Source: an uncultured bacterium (GTDB lineage Bacteria > Verrucomicrobiota > Lentisphaeria > Victivallales > Victivallaceae). Taken from it: a stretch of DNA of 64,000 bases. A program made the position numbers and the translations under genes. The notes under the pieces were generated by a model. The model searched no databases. It worked only from the letters and a program-made list of their open reading frames with translations, and was not told the origin of the DNA. Below, one piece after another: positions 1-8,045 of the stretch (position 1 is its first letter; each line of letters starts with the position of its first letter). The DNA lies in the NCBI GenBank assembly GCA_900551245.1, contig URVC01000011.1, forward strand, positions 21,562 to 85,561, written 5' to 3'.

Positions 1-1203
1 ATACCCCCGCAGACGCCGCAGATACGGCAGACGCTGTTCCCGCGTCAAAGCCGGATTGTCAACGATCAGCCGGCAGCGCTCCTGCTCCCGCAACAACTCC
101 CGGGCGTTCTCCGACAGCAATTCCACCTGATGCCTCGTACTGGCGGAAAAATGCTGGAACTGTTTCTGCAGCTGATTGTACTCCGCGACAGCGTCCAGAG
201 CCTGCTGACGATACAGTTCGTTCTCGCGGTCGGAATATTCCGCAATCCAGAATGCAGAGGTCGCAACGGCAACGACCAGAAAGAGTTTCAGAAGCCGGCA
301 GGATTCGTCGAGCAGATGGTTCAACCGACAGCCATCCCGGGAATCCGCCGCCCGGGAAAACCGGCGGCGAAAACCGATCCACGCCGCCAGCCGCCGGATC
401 TCATCGATAAAATTTCTCACCGCGCCGCTCCAGCGATTGTCCGGGGGCGGCGGCATGTAGCGGCAATACTCCCGCACCAGACGGTTCAACCGGGCGTACT
501 CCGCCTGATCCTCCTCCAGCGGCAGAGTGCTGGGCAGTTCCGGATACGCGTCCGGCGGCAGACCGGTGAACGCACAGTAGATCACCTTGCCCAGCGCGTA
601 GAAGTCGCAGTACTGACTCTCCTCCAGCGTCAGGCTCCCCTCCAGAAAACGGGAGCGCAGACCGGGCGGAAGAAACCCGGGAGTGCCGACCCGCCCGGCA
701 ACCGCGTCGTGCGAACTCACCAGCCCGATGTCGCTCAGCTTCGGCACGCCGTTGACGTAGAGAATATTGCCCGGTTTCACATCCCGGTGCGCCATGCCGT
801 GCGCATGGAGCACCTCCAACGCCTCGCGGATTCCGCGAGCCAGACGGTCGGTATCGGCGACGGAGAGATAACCGCCGTCGGCAATCCGGTTCTGGAGGGT
901 GAAGGGGCGATACGAGTCCGCCTCCAGCGAATCCGCCGCCTCCATCGAATAGTAGAGGCAGGAATCATCCTGCGCAACGTGGAAAATCTGCAGCAGATGC
1001 GGGTGATTTTCAATCACTCTGCGGTAGTTGCAAAGGCCGGAGAACTCCTGTTCAAAATTTTCGGGATTGCGCTGCCGGGAGATGACTTTCAATGCGAGCT
1101 TCCGCCCGGTGATGTCCTGCACGAGATAGACCTCTCCGAAACCGCCGCGCCCGCAGAACTGCAGAATCGTGAAACCGTGAAACTCTTCCATCCTCTTCAA
1201 CAT
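1..1203 (-). CDS. Ser/Thr protein kinase with one membrane segment, 3' end cut by window edge
   Basis: Reading the minus strand from ATG 1203 gives 401 residues with no stop before the window edge. Seen: Gly-rich loop GRGGFGEVY near residue 15, ATP lysine in LALKVI (K39), catalytic loop HRDVKPGN (H139-D141), and DIG (158-160) in place of the usual DFG. A hydrophobic segment at about 305-321 is followed by a likely coiled coil, so the kinase domain should lie in the cytoplasm and the tail outside. The start overlaps the sigma gene stop by 7 bases, with GGGAGG 7-8 bases ahead; an in-frame ATG at 1191 is less well placed. Family knowledge: Hanks-type kinase. The overlap suggests translational coupling to the sigma factor, and possibly phosphorylation of it (inference). 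Confidence 0.9.
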   Translation of the reverse strand, partial: MLKRMEEFHGFTILQFCGRGGFGEVYLVQDITGRKLALKVISRQRNPENFEQEFSGLCNYRRVIENHPHLLQIFHVAQDDSCLYYSMEAADSLEADSYRPFTLQNRIADGGYLSVADTDRLARGIREALEVLHAHGMAHRDVKPGNILYVNGVPKLSDIGLVSSHDAVAGRVGTPGFLPPGLRSRFLEGSLTLEESQYCDFYALGKVIYCAFTGLPPDAYPELPSTLPLEEDQAEYARLNRLVREYCRYMPPPPDNRWSGAVRNFIDEIRRLAAWIGFRRRFSRAADSRDGCRLNHLLDESCRLLKLFLVVAVATSAFWIAEYSDRENELYRQQALDAVAEYNQLQKQFQHFSASTRHQVELLSENARELLREQERCRLIVDNPALTREQRLPYLRRLRGY

Positions 1204-1916
1204 GTGACGTCCTCCCGTTCCGCCGAGCGGAATGCCTTCAACCCGTCATATGCGGTCCGCAGCAGAACCTCGTCGGGAATTTCCTCCGGAGAGAGCTCCT
1301 CCTGGAACTCTTCCACCAGCCGCCGCAGCGCCCTGGTGCCCCGGCTGCACACGGTGTAGACGTTGACCGTGCTCTCCTGAAAAAAATCGGCGACGAATGC
1401 GGCAGAACGCCCCTGCAGTCTGCAGAGCTGAAACATCTGGAACTGTTTGTCACTGAGCTGATGTTTCAACTTTTCCAGCGCCAGACTGAGCAGATATTTC
1501 TGCCAGAGCTCCCGCCACTCTTCGCTGCCGGATGCGGATGCCGGCGGTTCCGGGGGATCCTCCATGGAGACGATGAAGTTGCGTTTCCGCGTCTGGGCGC
1601 GTCGCCGGATGTCGCGGATGCAGTTGGAGATAATTCCGCCGAGGTAGTCGCGGAAACGCCCCTGAGCCCGGTCATAGGTGCGGATTTTATCCTTCACCCG
1701 GATCGTATCATACACCAGGTCGATCAGCTCCCGGATCTGATCCCGGGTCAACTTCTGCTTTCGCCCGTACATGATGATGAGAGAACGGTATTTGGGATAA
1801 AAATGCTCCCAATCTGCCGGAGCCAGGGTATCTTCCCGCATTCTGGCGGTCAGGTCGACCCAGGTTTGCCAGCCCGACTCCGCCCCGGGCGCGCGCAAAC
1901 TGTCATATGAATTCAT
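1197..1916 (-). CDS. ECF-type RNA polymerase sigma factor
   Basis: The 239-residue protein has a sigma-70 region 2-like part (FYPKYRSLIIMYGRK, then RFRDYLGGIISNCIRDIRRR) and a region 4-like helix-turn-helix near residues 145-200 (LSDKQFQMFQLCRLQGRSAAFVADFF). It has no region 1 or 3, as expected for extracytoplasmic-function sigma factors. The start is placed at ATG 1916 because the run CAGGGGGG lies just ahead; ATG 1919 is equally possible. The longer reading frame from 1982 begins with hydrophobic residues from the promoter region and is rejected. It should direct core polymerase to a small regulon. No anti-sigma gene is seen; the overlapping downstream gene is a kinase, which may take that control role. 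Confidence 0.85.
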   Translation of the reverse strand: MNSYDSLRAPGAESGWQTWVDLTARMREDTLAPADWEHFYPKYRSLIIMYGRKQKLTRDQIRELIDLVYDTIRVKDKIRTYDRAQGRFRDYLGGIISNCIRDIRRRAQTRKRNFIVSMEDPPEPPASASGSEEWRELWQKYLLSLALEKLKHQLSDKQFQMFQLCRLQGRSAAFVADFFQESTVNVYTVCSRGTRALRRLVEEFQEELSPEEIPDEVLLRTAYDGLKAFRSAEREDVTC

Positions 1917-1948
1917 CATCCCCCCTGACAAATAAATGACACTGCTGA

Positions 1949-1976
1949 AAAATACCGCAGAAAAAGAGATAATCAA
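1949..1976 (-). promoter_or_regulatory. Possible promoter of the sigma-kinase pair
   Basis: On the minus strand TTGATT (1971-1976) and TATTTT (1949-1954) are 16 bases apart, and the -10 ends about 30 bases ahead of the sigma start. The match to consensus is moderate. Confidence 0.4.
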
Positions 1977-2044
1977 TCTCATATTCGTAAAAAAAAGCGA
2001 ATTTTTATTATTTTTCTTTTATTAGAAGGAGAGCCGGATTCCCG

Positions 2045-2365
2045 TCACCGTTCTCGGCGACAGCCCTCCGCGGAAGCGGGGAACCCGGGTTCGAGATTCC
2101 GCCGATAGAAATCGGGAGCAATCCCCACGCGTCGTTTAAACAGCCGGGAGAAATAAAATTCATCCCGGAAACCGGAGGTTCCCCCGTTCTCCGCCGATTT
2201 GACCGGCTGTTCCGAAAGTCCACAACCCTTCCGGACCCGATAAAGATTCCCCGATCCCGTGCCATCGTGCAATTGTCTGGAGCAATAAATTCGCAAAGGC
2301 CGGCCTGATGCACCGATTGTTCTTTCTGCGCACGGTCCGGAAAACTTTCGAAAAACCATTCCCAT
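2045..2365 (-). pseudogene. AraC-family regulator remnant (C-terminal HTH piece)
   Basis: The frame ending at TGA 2045-2047 contains GFRDEFYFSRLFKRRVG followed by APDFYRR, which matches the second helix-turn-helix of AraC/XylS regulators almost perfectly. The residues before it in this frame do not form the first helix-turn-helix, and the other two minus frames across 2160-2510 give no recognisable continuation. The rest of the 613-base interval 1917-2529 holds no other gene I can support. The remnant lies just ahead of the regulator at 2530, so it may be the decayed former regulator of the polysaccharide operon (inference). Confidence 0.6.
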
Positions 2366-2463
2366 GGAGGGGATGACACAGGAAAATAAACAGACATTGT
2401 ACTTTTTTGCAAATATTTCGGTTCGAATTTGCCAATCTTTTTTTTAAAATTTTGATTTTCCTA

Positions 2464-2491
2464 TTGCCATTGCTTGAATTTTCGATATAAT
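2464..2491 (+). promoter_or_regulatory. Promoter of the 2530-12588 operon
   Basis: TTGCCA (2464-2469) and TATAAT (2486-2491) are 16 bases apart. Transcription would start near 2498, about 30 bases ahead of the ATG at 2530. No clear ribosome binding site precedes that ATG. Confidence 0.6.
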
Positions 2492-2529
2492 AGGAGAGTG
2501 TAAAGTTCACCTAAAATTGATTTTGCATT

Positions 2530-3627
2530 ATGTGTGCCTATTACAGTAAAGCGTGTCGTCTCTCGGAGACCATACAGACGGAAATCCAACAGGGACGTCT
2601 ATTCAACAACCCCTATTTCCCGTCGGAAATACAGCTTGCGGCCCGCTATTGTGCAAGTCGTCACACGGTACGCAGAATTCTGGCGAAACTCACCGATGAC
2701 GGAATCCTGATCCGCATGGACAACGGGCGCGTGAAAATCAGTCCATCTGTCGAGGAAAACATCTCGATAAATCCCGGGAAAATCAAGCTGGCCTGGATCT
2801 ATGCAGCGTATCCCGACTCCACGATTGCAGAAGTCACTGCGGGAATTGTCGACTTCGCCGAAAAAAATGAGGTGGATCTGCAGATTATAAACAGCACCTC
2901 CGGCCACCAGGAAGTGCTGCAACTTCTTCCCCACATCAAACAGCTGGGATTTGATGGTGCGATGATTCTGCCATATGAAATACCGGAATATGCCGCCTGT
3001 TTGAATCAACTGGTCCGGGAGCATTTTCCTGTCGTTACATTCGGGCCGACATACGGCAGCAACTGCAGTTCGGTTTCCACGGACGACTTCGGCAGTACCT
3101 TTCAGGCGGTGAGAGATCTGATACAACGGTACGACCGCCCAGTGTACTTCATCGGAGCCTGCGAGGGCGGCAGCGCCACAGAGCGGTATCACGCCTACTG
3201 CCGCGCGATGCTCGACGCCGGATTCGAACAGGAGATCAGGCAATATTCCATATTTCTGGAATGCGCCTGCCCCAACCCGGACTACTGGCCGATTGAGCAA
3301 AAACTTCTTCATCCTGCCGAACTCATCAGAAAGGCAATGGAACAATTTCCCCGCCCCTGCTCCATCTTCTGCGTGAACGACTATGTGGCAAACGGAGTCT
3401 ACCGGAGCGTCGAAAAAGACCGGATCGGCATTGATCTCATGGTGGTGGGGTTTGACGATCTGCCGCTGGCACGGCGCCTGTGTCCGCCGCTGTCAACCAT
3501 CCAGGTCGATAAGCATCAGATCGGATTTCAGATGGCAATGTTGTTACACAAAATTATATCACAACGAATCGAGAATCAGATTCACCTGAAACTCCCAGCA
3601 ACATTCATCCGCAGGAGATCATCCTGA
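2530..3627 (+). CDS. GntR-type HTH / LacI-type sensor transcriptional regulator
   Basis: The 365-residue protein starts with a winged helix of GntR type (PSEIQLAARYCASRHTVRRIL, about residues 31-51, then a GILIRMDNGRV wing). A periplasmic-binding-protein-like sensor domain of the LacI/GalR kind follows from about residue 85 (IKLAWIYAAYPDSTIAEVT, then FDGAMILPYEIPEY and MVVGFDDLPLARRLCPPLSTI). Family knowledge: such proteins bind a sugar and control nearby catabolic genes. It is the first gene of the operon with the prepilin-like protein and three glycosidases, so it probably senses a breakdown product of their substrate. No palindromic operator is obvious between the promoter and the start. 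Confidence 0.88.
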   Translation: MCAYYSKACRLSETIQTEIQQGRLFNNPYFPSEIQLAARYCASRHTVRRILAKLTDDGILIRMDNGRVKISPSVEENISINPGKIKLAWIYAAYPDSTIAEVTAGIVDFAEKNEVDLQIINSTSGHQEVLQLLPHIKQLGFDGAMILPYEIPEYAACLNQLVREHFPVVTFGPTYGSNCSSVSTDDFGSTFQAVRDLIQRYDRPVYFIGACEGGSATERYHAYCRAMLDAGFEQEIRQYSIFLECACPNPDYWPIEQKLLHPAELIRKAMEQFPRPCSIFCVNDYVANGVYRSVEKDRIGIDLMVVGFDDLPLARRLCPPLSTIQVDKHQIGFQMAMLLHKIISQRIENQIHLKLPATFIRRRSS

Positions 3628-3666
3628 AAGAGAAAGTTTAACAACATGAACCAAAGGAGATTGCAC

Positions 3667-4371
3667 ATGAACAGACCACTCACGAAAAACTGTCGCAATG
3701 CTGAATTTACCTTAATTGAACTTTTAGTAGTGATTGCTATTATTGCAATTCTGGCGGCCATGCTTCTCCCGGCCCTCAACAAGGCCCGGGCCAAAGCACA
3801 AACCACCCGATGCATCTCCAACCTGAAACAGCAAGGCCAGGGAATCATCGGATATGTGGGAGATTACCTTGACACTCTTCCGCCGACATTCAGCAATTTC
3901 ATGAAAGAAAACTGGGATATGCGTTGCATCAGCGTTTCCGAAACCGATCCGAGACAGGGCGGTCTGGCTCTGGTTGCAAATTATGTCCGGAATATGAAAA
4001 ACTGTTATGGAGATAATCGCCCTAAATGGCTGTACTGCGATGCGCTGGTCGCGAGAGGTGCGGCATGGGACGGAAACATTCCCAATGAACGGGGCATCGC
4101 ATATTACTACAACCGCGACTCCTCCGTCGGTCAGGGATATGGAACAGAAAAATATACCTGCTTCGGGAGAAAATACTCCAAACTTTCTTCTGAAATTCTG
4201 GTTTTCTGCATCGGTTGCGGCGCAGTCTTCGATTATGCCCTGCACAACGGCGGAGGAACCATGCTCCGGGCGGATGGCTCTGTAAAATGGTATCCCTTCG
4301 GGAAATATAGACTGGGAAATCATGCCACCACGCCAGACGGCACAATCATCTGGCTGGATAAAAACCGTTAA
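3667..4371 (+). CDS. Prepilin-type H-X9-DG protein (DUF1559-like)
   Basis: The 234-residue protein has a type IV prepilin/type II secretion pseudopilin N-terminus (EFTLIELLVV, then a hydrophobic helix ending LLPALNKAR). Its C-terminus contains H-N-G-G-G-T-M-L-R-A-D-G, an exact H-X9-DG motif of the class named prepilin-type processing-associated H-X9-DG protein. The start is set at ATG 3667, 6 bases after AGGAGA; ATG 3646 lacks a good site. The leader would be cut by a prepilin peptidase and the helix left in the inner membrane. Its gene lies 39 bases after the regulator and 28 bases before the GH42-like gene, so it is part of a polysaccharide operon. Its exact role is unknown. Confidence 0.88.
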   Translation: MNRPLTKNCRNAEFTLIELLVVIAIIAILAAMLLPALNKARAKAQTTRCISNLKQQGQGIIGYVGDYLDTLPPTFSNFMKENWDMRCISVSETDPRQGGLALVANYVRNMKNCYGDNRPKWLYCDALVARGAAWDGNIPNERGIAYYYNRDSSVGQGYGTEKYTCFGRKYSKLSSEILVFCIGCGAVFDYALHNGGGTMLRADGSVKWYPFGKYRLGNHATTPDGTIIWLDKNR

Positions 4372-4399
4372 CCCCCACTGTCCAGGGAGATCAAAGACA

Positions 4400-7300
4400 A
4401 TGAAGCTGCTATCTGTTGTCCATCTTGGAGTTCTTCTGACCTGCGGAACCGCAATCGGTGCAGTTCCACCGGATTCCGCGGAAAACCTGTTGAACAACTC
4501 TTCGTTTGAACGAGTTCAGGCCAATGGTGTACCTGCCGACTGGGCGATCACCTACCGCCTGGTTGACGCATCCATCCGCAGTGTTCCCTCCGCGACGGCG
4601 GCGGATGGGGGGAAGGTGCTCCGTATACAGCGGAAAACCCCGTACTCCGAACATCTGTATGCAAGCATCGCCACCTCCTTTCCCGCAAAAGCAGGAGTTC
4701 GCTACCGGATAAGTCTGGCGGCTCGATGTGCAAAAGAAAATTTCGTCTCGCTGGTCATCGGACAAAAATGGGATATACGATACCGGATTATTCCGGATAC
4801 ATTCTGGAGGCGCAACCTCTTTGAATTCACTCTGACCGCAGATCAGATCACCAGCCAGGGAACTGCGCCGCTTCTCTTCATCTGCGACGACGTTACCGCA
4901 GATTTTGAACTGGATGACATTCAGCTCGTACCAGCACAACACTCCATCGACACGGTCGGCACCCCCCTGCCCTCCTCCCGGCAGATTGCAAACGGCGTCT
5001 ATCTGGCTCCGTCCGGCGACACCCCGGAATCCCGGGAAAATACTTTTACTCTTCCAGCTGACAAAAATCATTGGGAAAGTATGGCCGAGTTCTCCGAAAA
5101 GAATTTAAAGGCGGATGTTGCCCTTTTCTGGGATCAGGCGCAGGGGATAGCATTTAAGATTCATGTCCGTGACAACGTCGTCAACGCTCTGTCTGGCGCC
5201 GAACTGTTCCGCGGTGACAGCATCCAGATGCGGATTGAGCCGGCGGGGAAATGCCGGGATGAAGTTCGGGATGACGATCTGGAAATTGGATTTTCCCCGA
5301 CTGCAGGCAAAGTGAGCACCTGGTACTGGGGCGCCGAACGCGTCCTGACTCCGGAAGAGGCGGAGATCACTGCGACGCGCACTGTTGACGGCTATGTACT
5401 CTCCGGAGTTCTGCGATGGAAGCTGTTTCCCGCATCGATGAGGCAGCAGGGCTTCTTCGGCTTCAACATGATCGTCAACGACTCCGACGTCGCAGGGGAA
5501 CGGGAGCGCTCCGTCGCATTTCTCGCCGACGGCATCCATCATGCCAAGAGCAACCGCAACAATATCCTTGTATTCAACAGCGGCCGGAGAAATCTGTACT
5601 GCCGCGCCCGCATTGACAAAAATTACGGAAGGGCCGTTTGCGACTGGTTTGCGGTGGACAACACCGCCCCGCGGAGAACTCGTCTGCGTCAATCCATCAG
5701 AGATGCCCGGGGCAATCTCTCCCGATTGCCCGAGTTGCAACTTCGCGCCGGCCAACTGGTACGCTACACGGCGGAATATACTCTGAAAGATATCGCCGAC
5801 GGCACTCTGAACATCACAGCGGAGACCGAAGACGGCAGACGCGGCACCTTCCGTGCGGAAAAAGCGGATCAGCTTCAATCACAACTTGCCAGCCTGAAAA
5901 AATTGCGGAACAAACTGCAGGTTCTGCAAAAAAAGGCGGCCGCTCAACCCGCCTCCGCCGTCGCCACCATGTATGAACGAATCGCCGACCTGCAACTGGC
6001 GCGTTTCTCACAGCTTCTGCAGGAAAAGTTCTCTCCTGAGGGGAAAATGAATCTTATGAAGCATTGTGAAAACATTCTGATTCCGGAGATGGAAGAACTG
6101 CTTGAGCGCTATGAAACGCTGCTCGCAATCCGCGAAACGAGGACGCTGCCGGAAAACTGGAAAATGGTCACCTCACGGCAGCGCATGCTCGACAACTGGC
6201 CCACCGCGGTCATGCGCTCCGACAGCGGCAAACTGGAAGAGCGGAAGGTGTATCTCGGCGGCTATGGACACAGCGCTGCCATCCGGGAAGAAATGAAGGA
6301 CTTCTCCGATATGGGAGCCAACATGATTCATCTGGAAATCGGCCCGAGTGCATTTTTCCCGACCCCGGGCAAACAAACGGAATTTGCCGCTCCGGATTAC
6401 AAGCGCTTCCAGCGGGATATTGCAGAGATTATGACGGTCGCAAAGCAGAAAAATCTTCGCACCATGCTGCTTCTCGCCCCTCATTACGCTCCGGCATGGT
6501 GGTATGACCGTCATCCGGAGGCGGCCGGCATCTGCGGCTTTGCCAGATATGAAATCATGCATCCGGAAACCCGGAAGATGGTTTCTCACCACCTCGACAC
6601 CCTGTTCTCCCGGCTTCGTCAGATGCCGTTCAGCGACTCGATCTTCAGTTTTTGTCTGACCAACGAGCCGAACTATTCCGGAGCTGACCCGAAGGAAAAA
6701 GCCTCCCAGCAGCGTTTTGCCGCTTACCTGAAGAACAAGTTCAAAACCGTTGCGGAACTCAATCGGCGCAGCGGCCTCGCTTTTGCCGATTTCGATGCGG
6801 CCTCCCAGAGCGCCGTGACAGAGCCGGCTATGCGCGTACTCTTTGAAAAGTACCGTCAGTGGGCTTTGCTCGACTGGCATCAATTCATTGCAAAGGAAAC
6901 GAAAAAATATTTCCCGGACATTCCCATTCAGACCAAAATCATGGTCTTTTTCACTCTGGACCCCCAGCAACTGGAACTGGGCGTGGATCCGGAACTCTAC
7001 TCGGAACTGGGTGACATCAACGGAAATGACAATTATTTCTACTATACCCCCGGGGGAACATGGATCGCAGACTGGGGGAAAACCACGTTCTACCATGACC
7101 TTCAATGGTCCTTCAAGCCTGCGGCAATCGTCAACGGCGAAAACCACATCATGCCCGACGGCTTCCCCGGCCGGCTTCCCTACGGACATGTGTATACGCA
7201 GGCGTTCCAGCAGTATGCTTCCGGAGTTTCCGGTCTGGCAACCTGGATCTGGGCGCCATATAAATTCGATCATCCGGAAATCATCCACAATAACATTTCG

Positions 7301-8029
7301 CGTCGGCCGCTTGCCCTGGCGGCACTGGGGGAGGCAACGTTTGATGCAAACCGGCTCTTCAATGAGCTTCAATCGTTGCGCCGCGCCCCGGCAGAAGTGG
7401 CTCTGTTCTACAGCCAGACCGCCTATCTCTGGGATCCGAAAGGATATTCAACCGCCATCCGCGATGTGCACGAACAACTCTGCTTTACCGGGCGCCCGAT
7501 CACGTTTCTGAGTGAAAAGCAGTTGATCCGCGACCAATTCGGCTCCGCCAGACTTCTGATACTTACCAACGTGAAAAATCTGGATCGCGAAGCCTGGCAG
7601 GGAATCCGCAGATTCACCGCTTCCGGCGGCCGTGTCATGTATACCGGCGCGATGCCGCTTCGCGATGAATTCAACCGCGCGCTGCCGCCACTCCCCATAC
7701 CTGCCGAGAGGTTGAACATAACACCCTACCCCGGCATGGACATCGCGTCGCTGGAGAAACAAATTGCTCCGAACCTGTCCGCCTTTCAGCTCGGCATGAC
7801 AGTTTCCTATGCCTCCGGAATGCAGGGAATCTACCGCCGGACAGTCTCCACGCCGCAGGGCGAGTTGACCAATCTGGTCAATTATAATAAGGGGATACGG
7901 AACATTCATTTCCAGATTCCCCGGGGATACAAACTCCGGGAGCTGATATCGGACCAGCTCATTGACGGGGCTTACTCCCTCAAGCCGTTGTCACCAATTC
8001 TGGTCCGTCTGGAAAAGGCAGAGAACTGA
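4400..8029 (+). CDS. Exported GH42-like beta-galactosidase with carbohydrate-binding domains
   Basis: The 1209-residue protein starts with a signal peptide (MKLLSVVHLGVLLTCGTAIGA). A jelly-roll like CBM4/9 follows (LLNNSSFERVQANGVPADW, about 30-175), then a CBM9/DOMON-like part (VALFWDQAQGIAFKIHVRD, about 205-345), a helical linker, and a TIM barrel at about 600-1000. Likely catalytic residues are E756 in LTNEPN (acid/base) and E914 in VNGENH (nucleophile). A trimerisation-like domain and a small beta domain end it. Family knowledge: GH42 enzymes remove beta-galactose; usual length is about 680, so this form is enlarged. ATG 4400 is chosen because the signal peptide begins there and GGGAGA is 9-10 bases ahead. 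Substrate is not fixed by the sequence. Confidence 0.75.
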   Translation: MKLLSVVHLGVLLTCGTAIGAVPPDSAENLLNNSSFERVQANGVPADWAITYRLVDASIRSVPSATAADGGKVLRIQRKTPYSEHLYASIATSFPAKAGVRYRISLAARCAKENFVSLVIGQKWDIRYRIIPDTFWRRNLFEFTLTADQITSQGTAPLLFICDDVTADFELDDIQLVPAQHSIDTVGTPLPSSRQIANGVYLAPSGDTPESRENTFTLPADKNHWESMAEFSEKNLKADVALFWDQAQGIAFKIHVRDNVVNALSGAELFRGDSIQMRIEPAGKCRDEVRDDDLEIGFSPTAGKVSTWYWGAERVLTPEEAEITATRTVDGYVLSGVLRWKLFPASMRQQGFFGFNMIVNDSDVAGERERSVAFLADGIHHAKSNRNNILVFNSGRRNLYCRARIDKNYGRAVCDWFAVDNTAPRRTRLRQSIRDARGNLSRLPELQLRAGQLVRYTAEYTLKDIADGTLNITAETEDGRRGTFRAEKADQLQSQLASLKKLRNKLQVLQKKAAAQPASAVATMYERIADLQLARFSQLLQEKFSPEGKMNLMKHCENILIPEMEELLERYETLLAIRETRTLPENWKMVTSRQRMLDNWPTAVMRSDSGKLEERKVYLGGYGHSAAIREEMKDFSDMGANMIHLEIGPSAFFPTPGKQTEFAAPDYKRFQRDIAEIMTVAKQKNLRTMLLLAPHYAPAWWYDRHPEAAGICGFARYEIMHPETRKMVSHHLDTLFSRLRQMPFSDSIFSFCLTNEPNYSGADPKEKASQQRFAAYLKNKFKTVAELNRRSGLAFADFDAASQSAVTEPAMRVLFEKYRQWALLDWHQFIAKETKKYFPDIPIQTKIMVFFTLDPQQLELGVDPELYSELGDINGNDNYFYYTPGGTWIADWGKTTFYHDLQWSFKPAAIVNGENHIMPDGFPGRLPYGHVYTQAFQQYASGVSGLATWIWAPYKFDHPEIIHNNISRRPLALAALGEATFDANRLFNELQSLRRAPAEVALFYSQTAYLWDPKGYSTAIRDVHEQLCFTGRPITFLSEKQLIRDQFGSARLLILTNVKNLDREAWQGIRRFTASGGRVMYTGAMPLRDEFNRALPPLPIPAERLNITPYPGMDIASLEKQIAPNLSAFQLGMTVSYASGMQGIYRRTVSTPQGELTNLVNYNKGIRNIHFQIPRGYKLRELISDQLIDGAYSLKPLSPILVRLEKAEN

Positions 8030-8045
8030 CAGGAAAGATTCGCTT

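Noticed and set aside
2008..2510. Three overlapping minus-strand frames as separate small genes
   Set aside because: Only one contains a recognisable motif, the AraC C-terminus. The others lack start sites and composition of genes.
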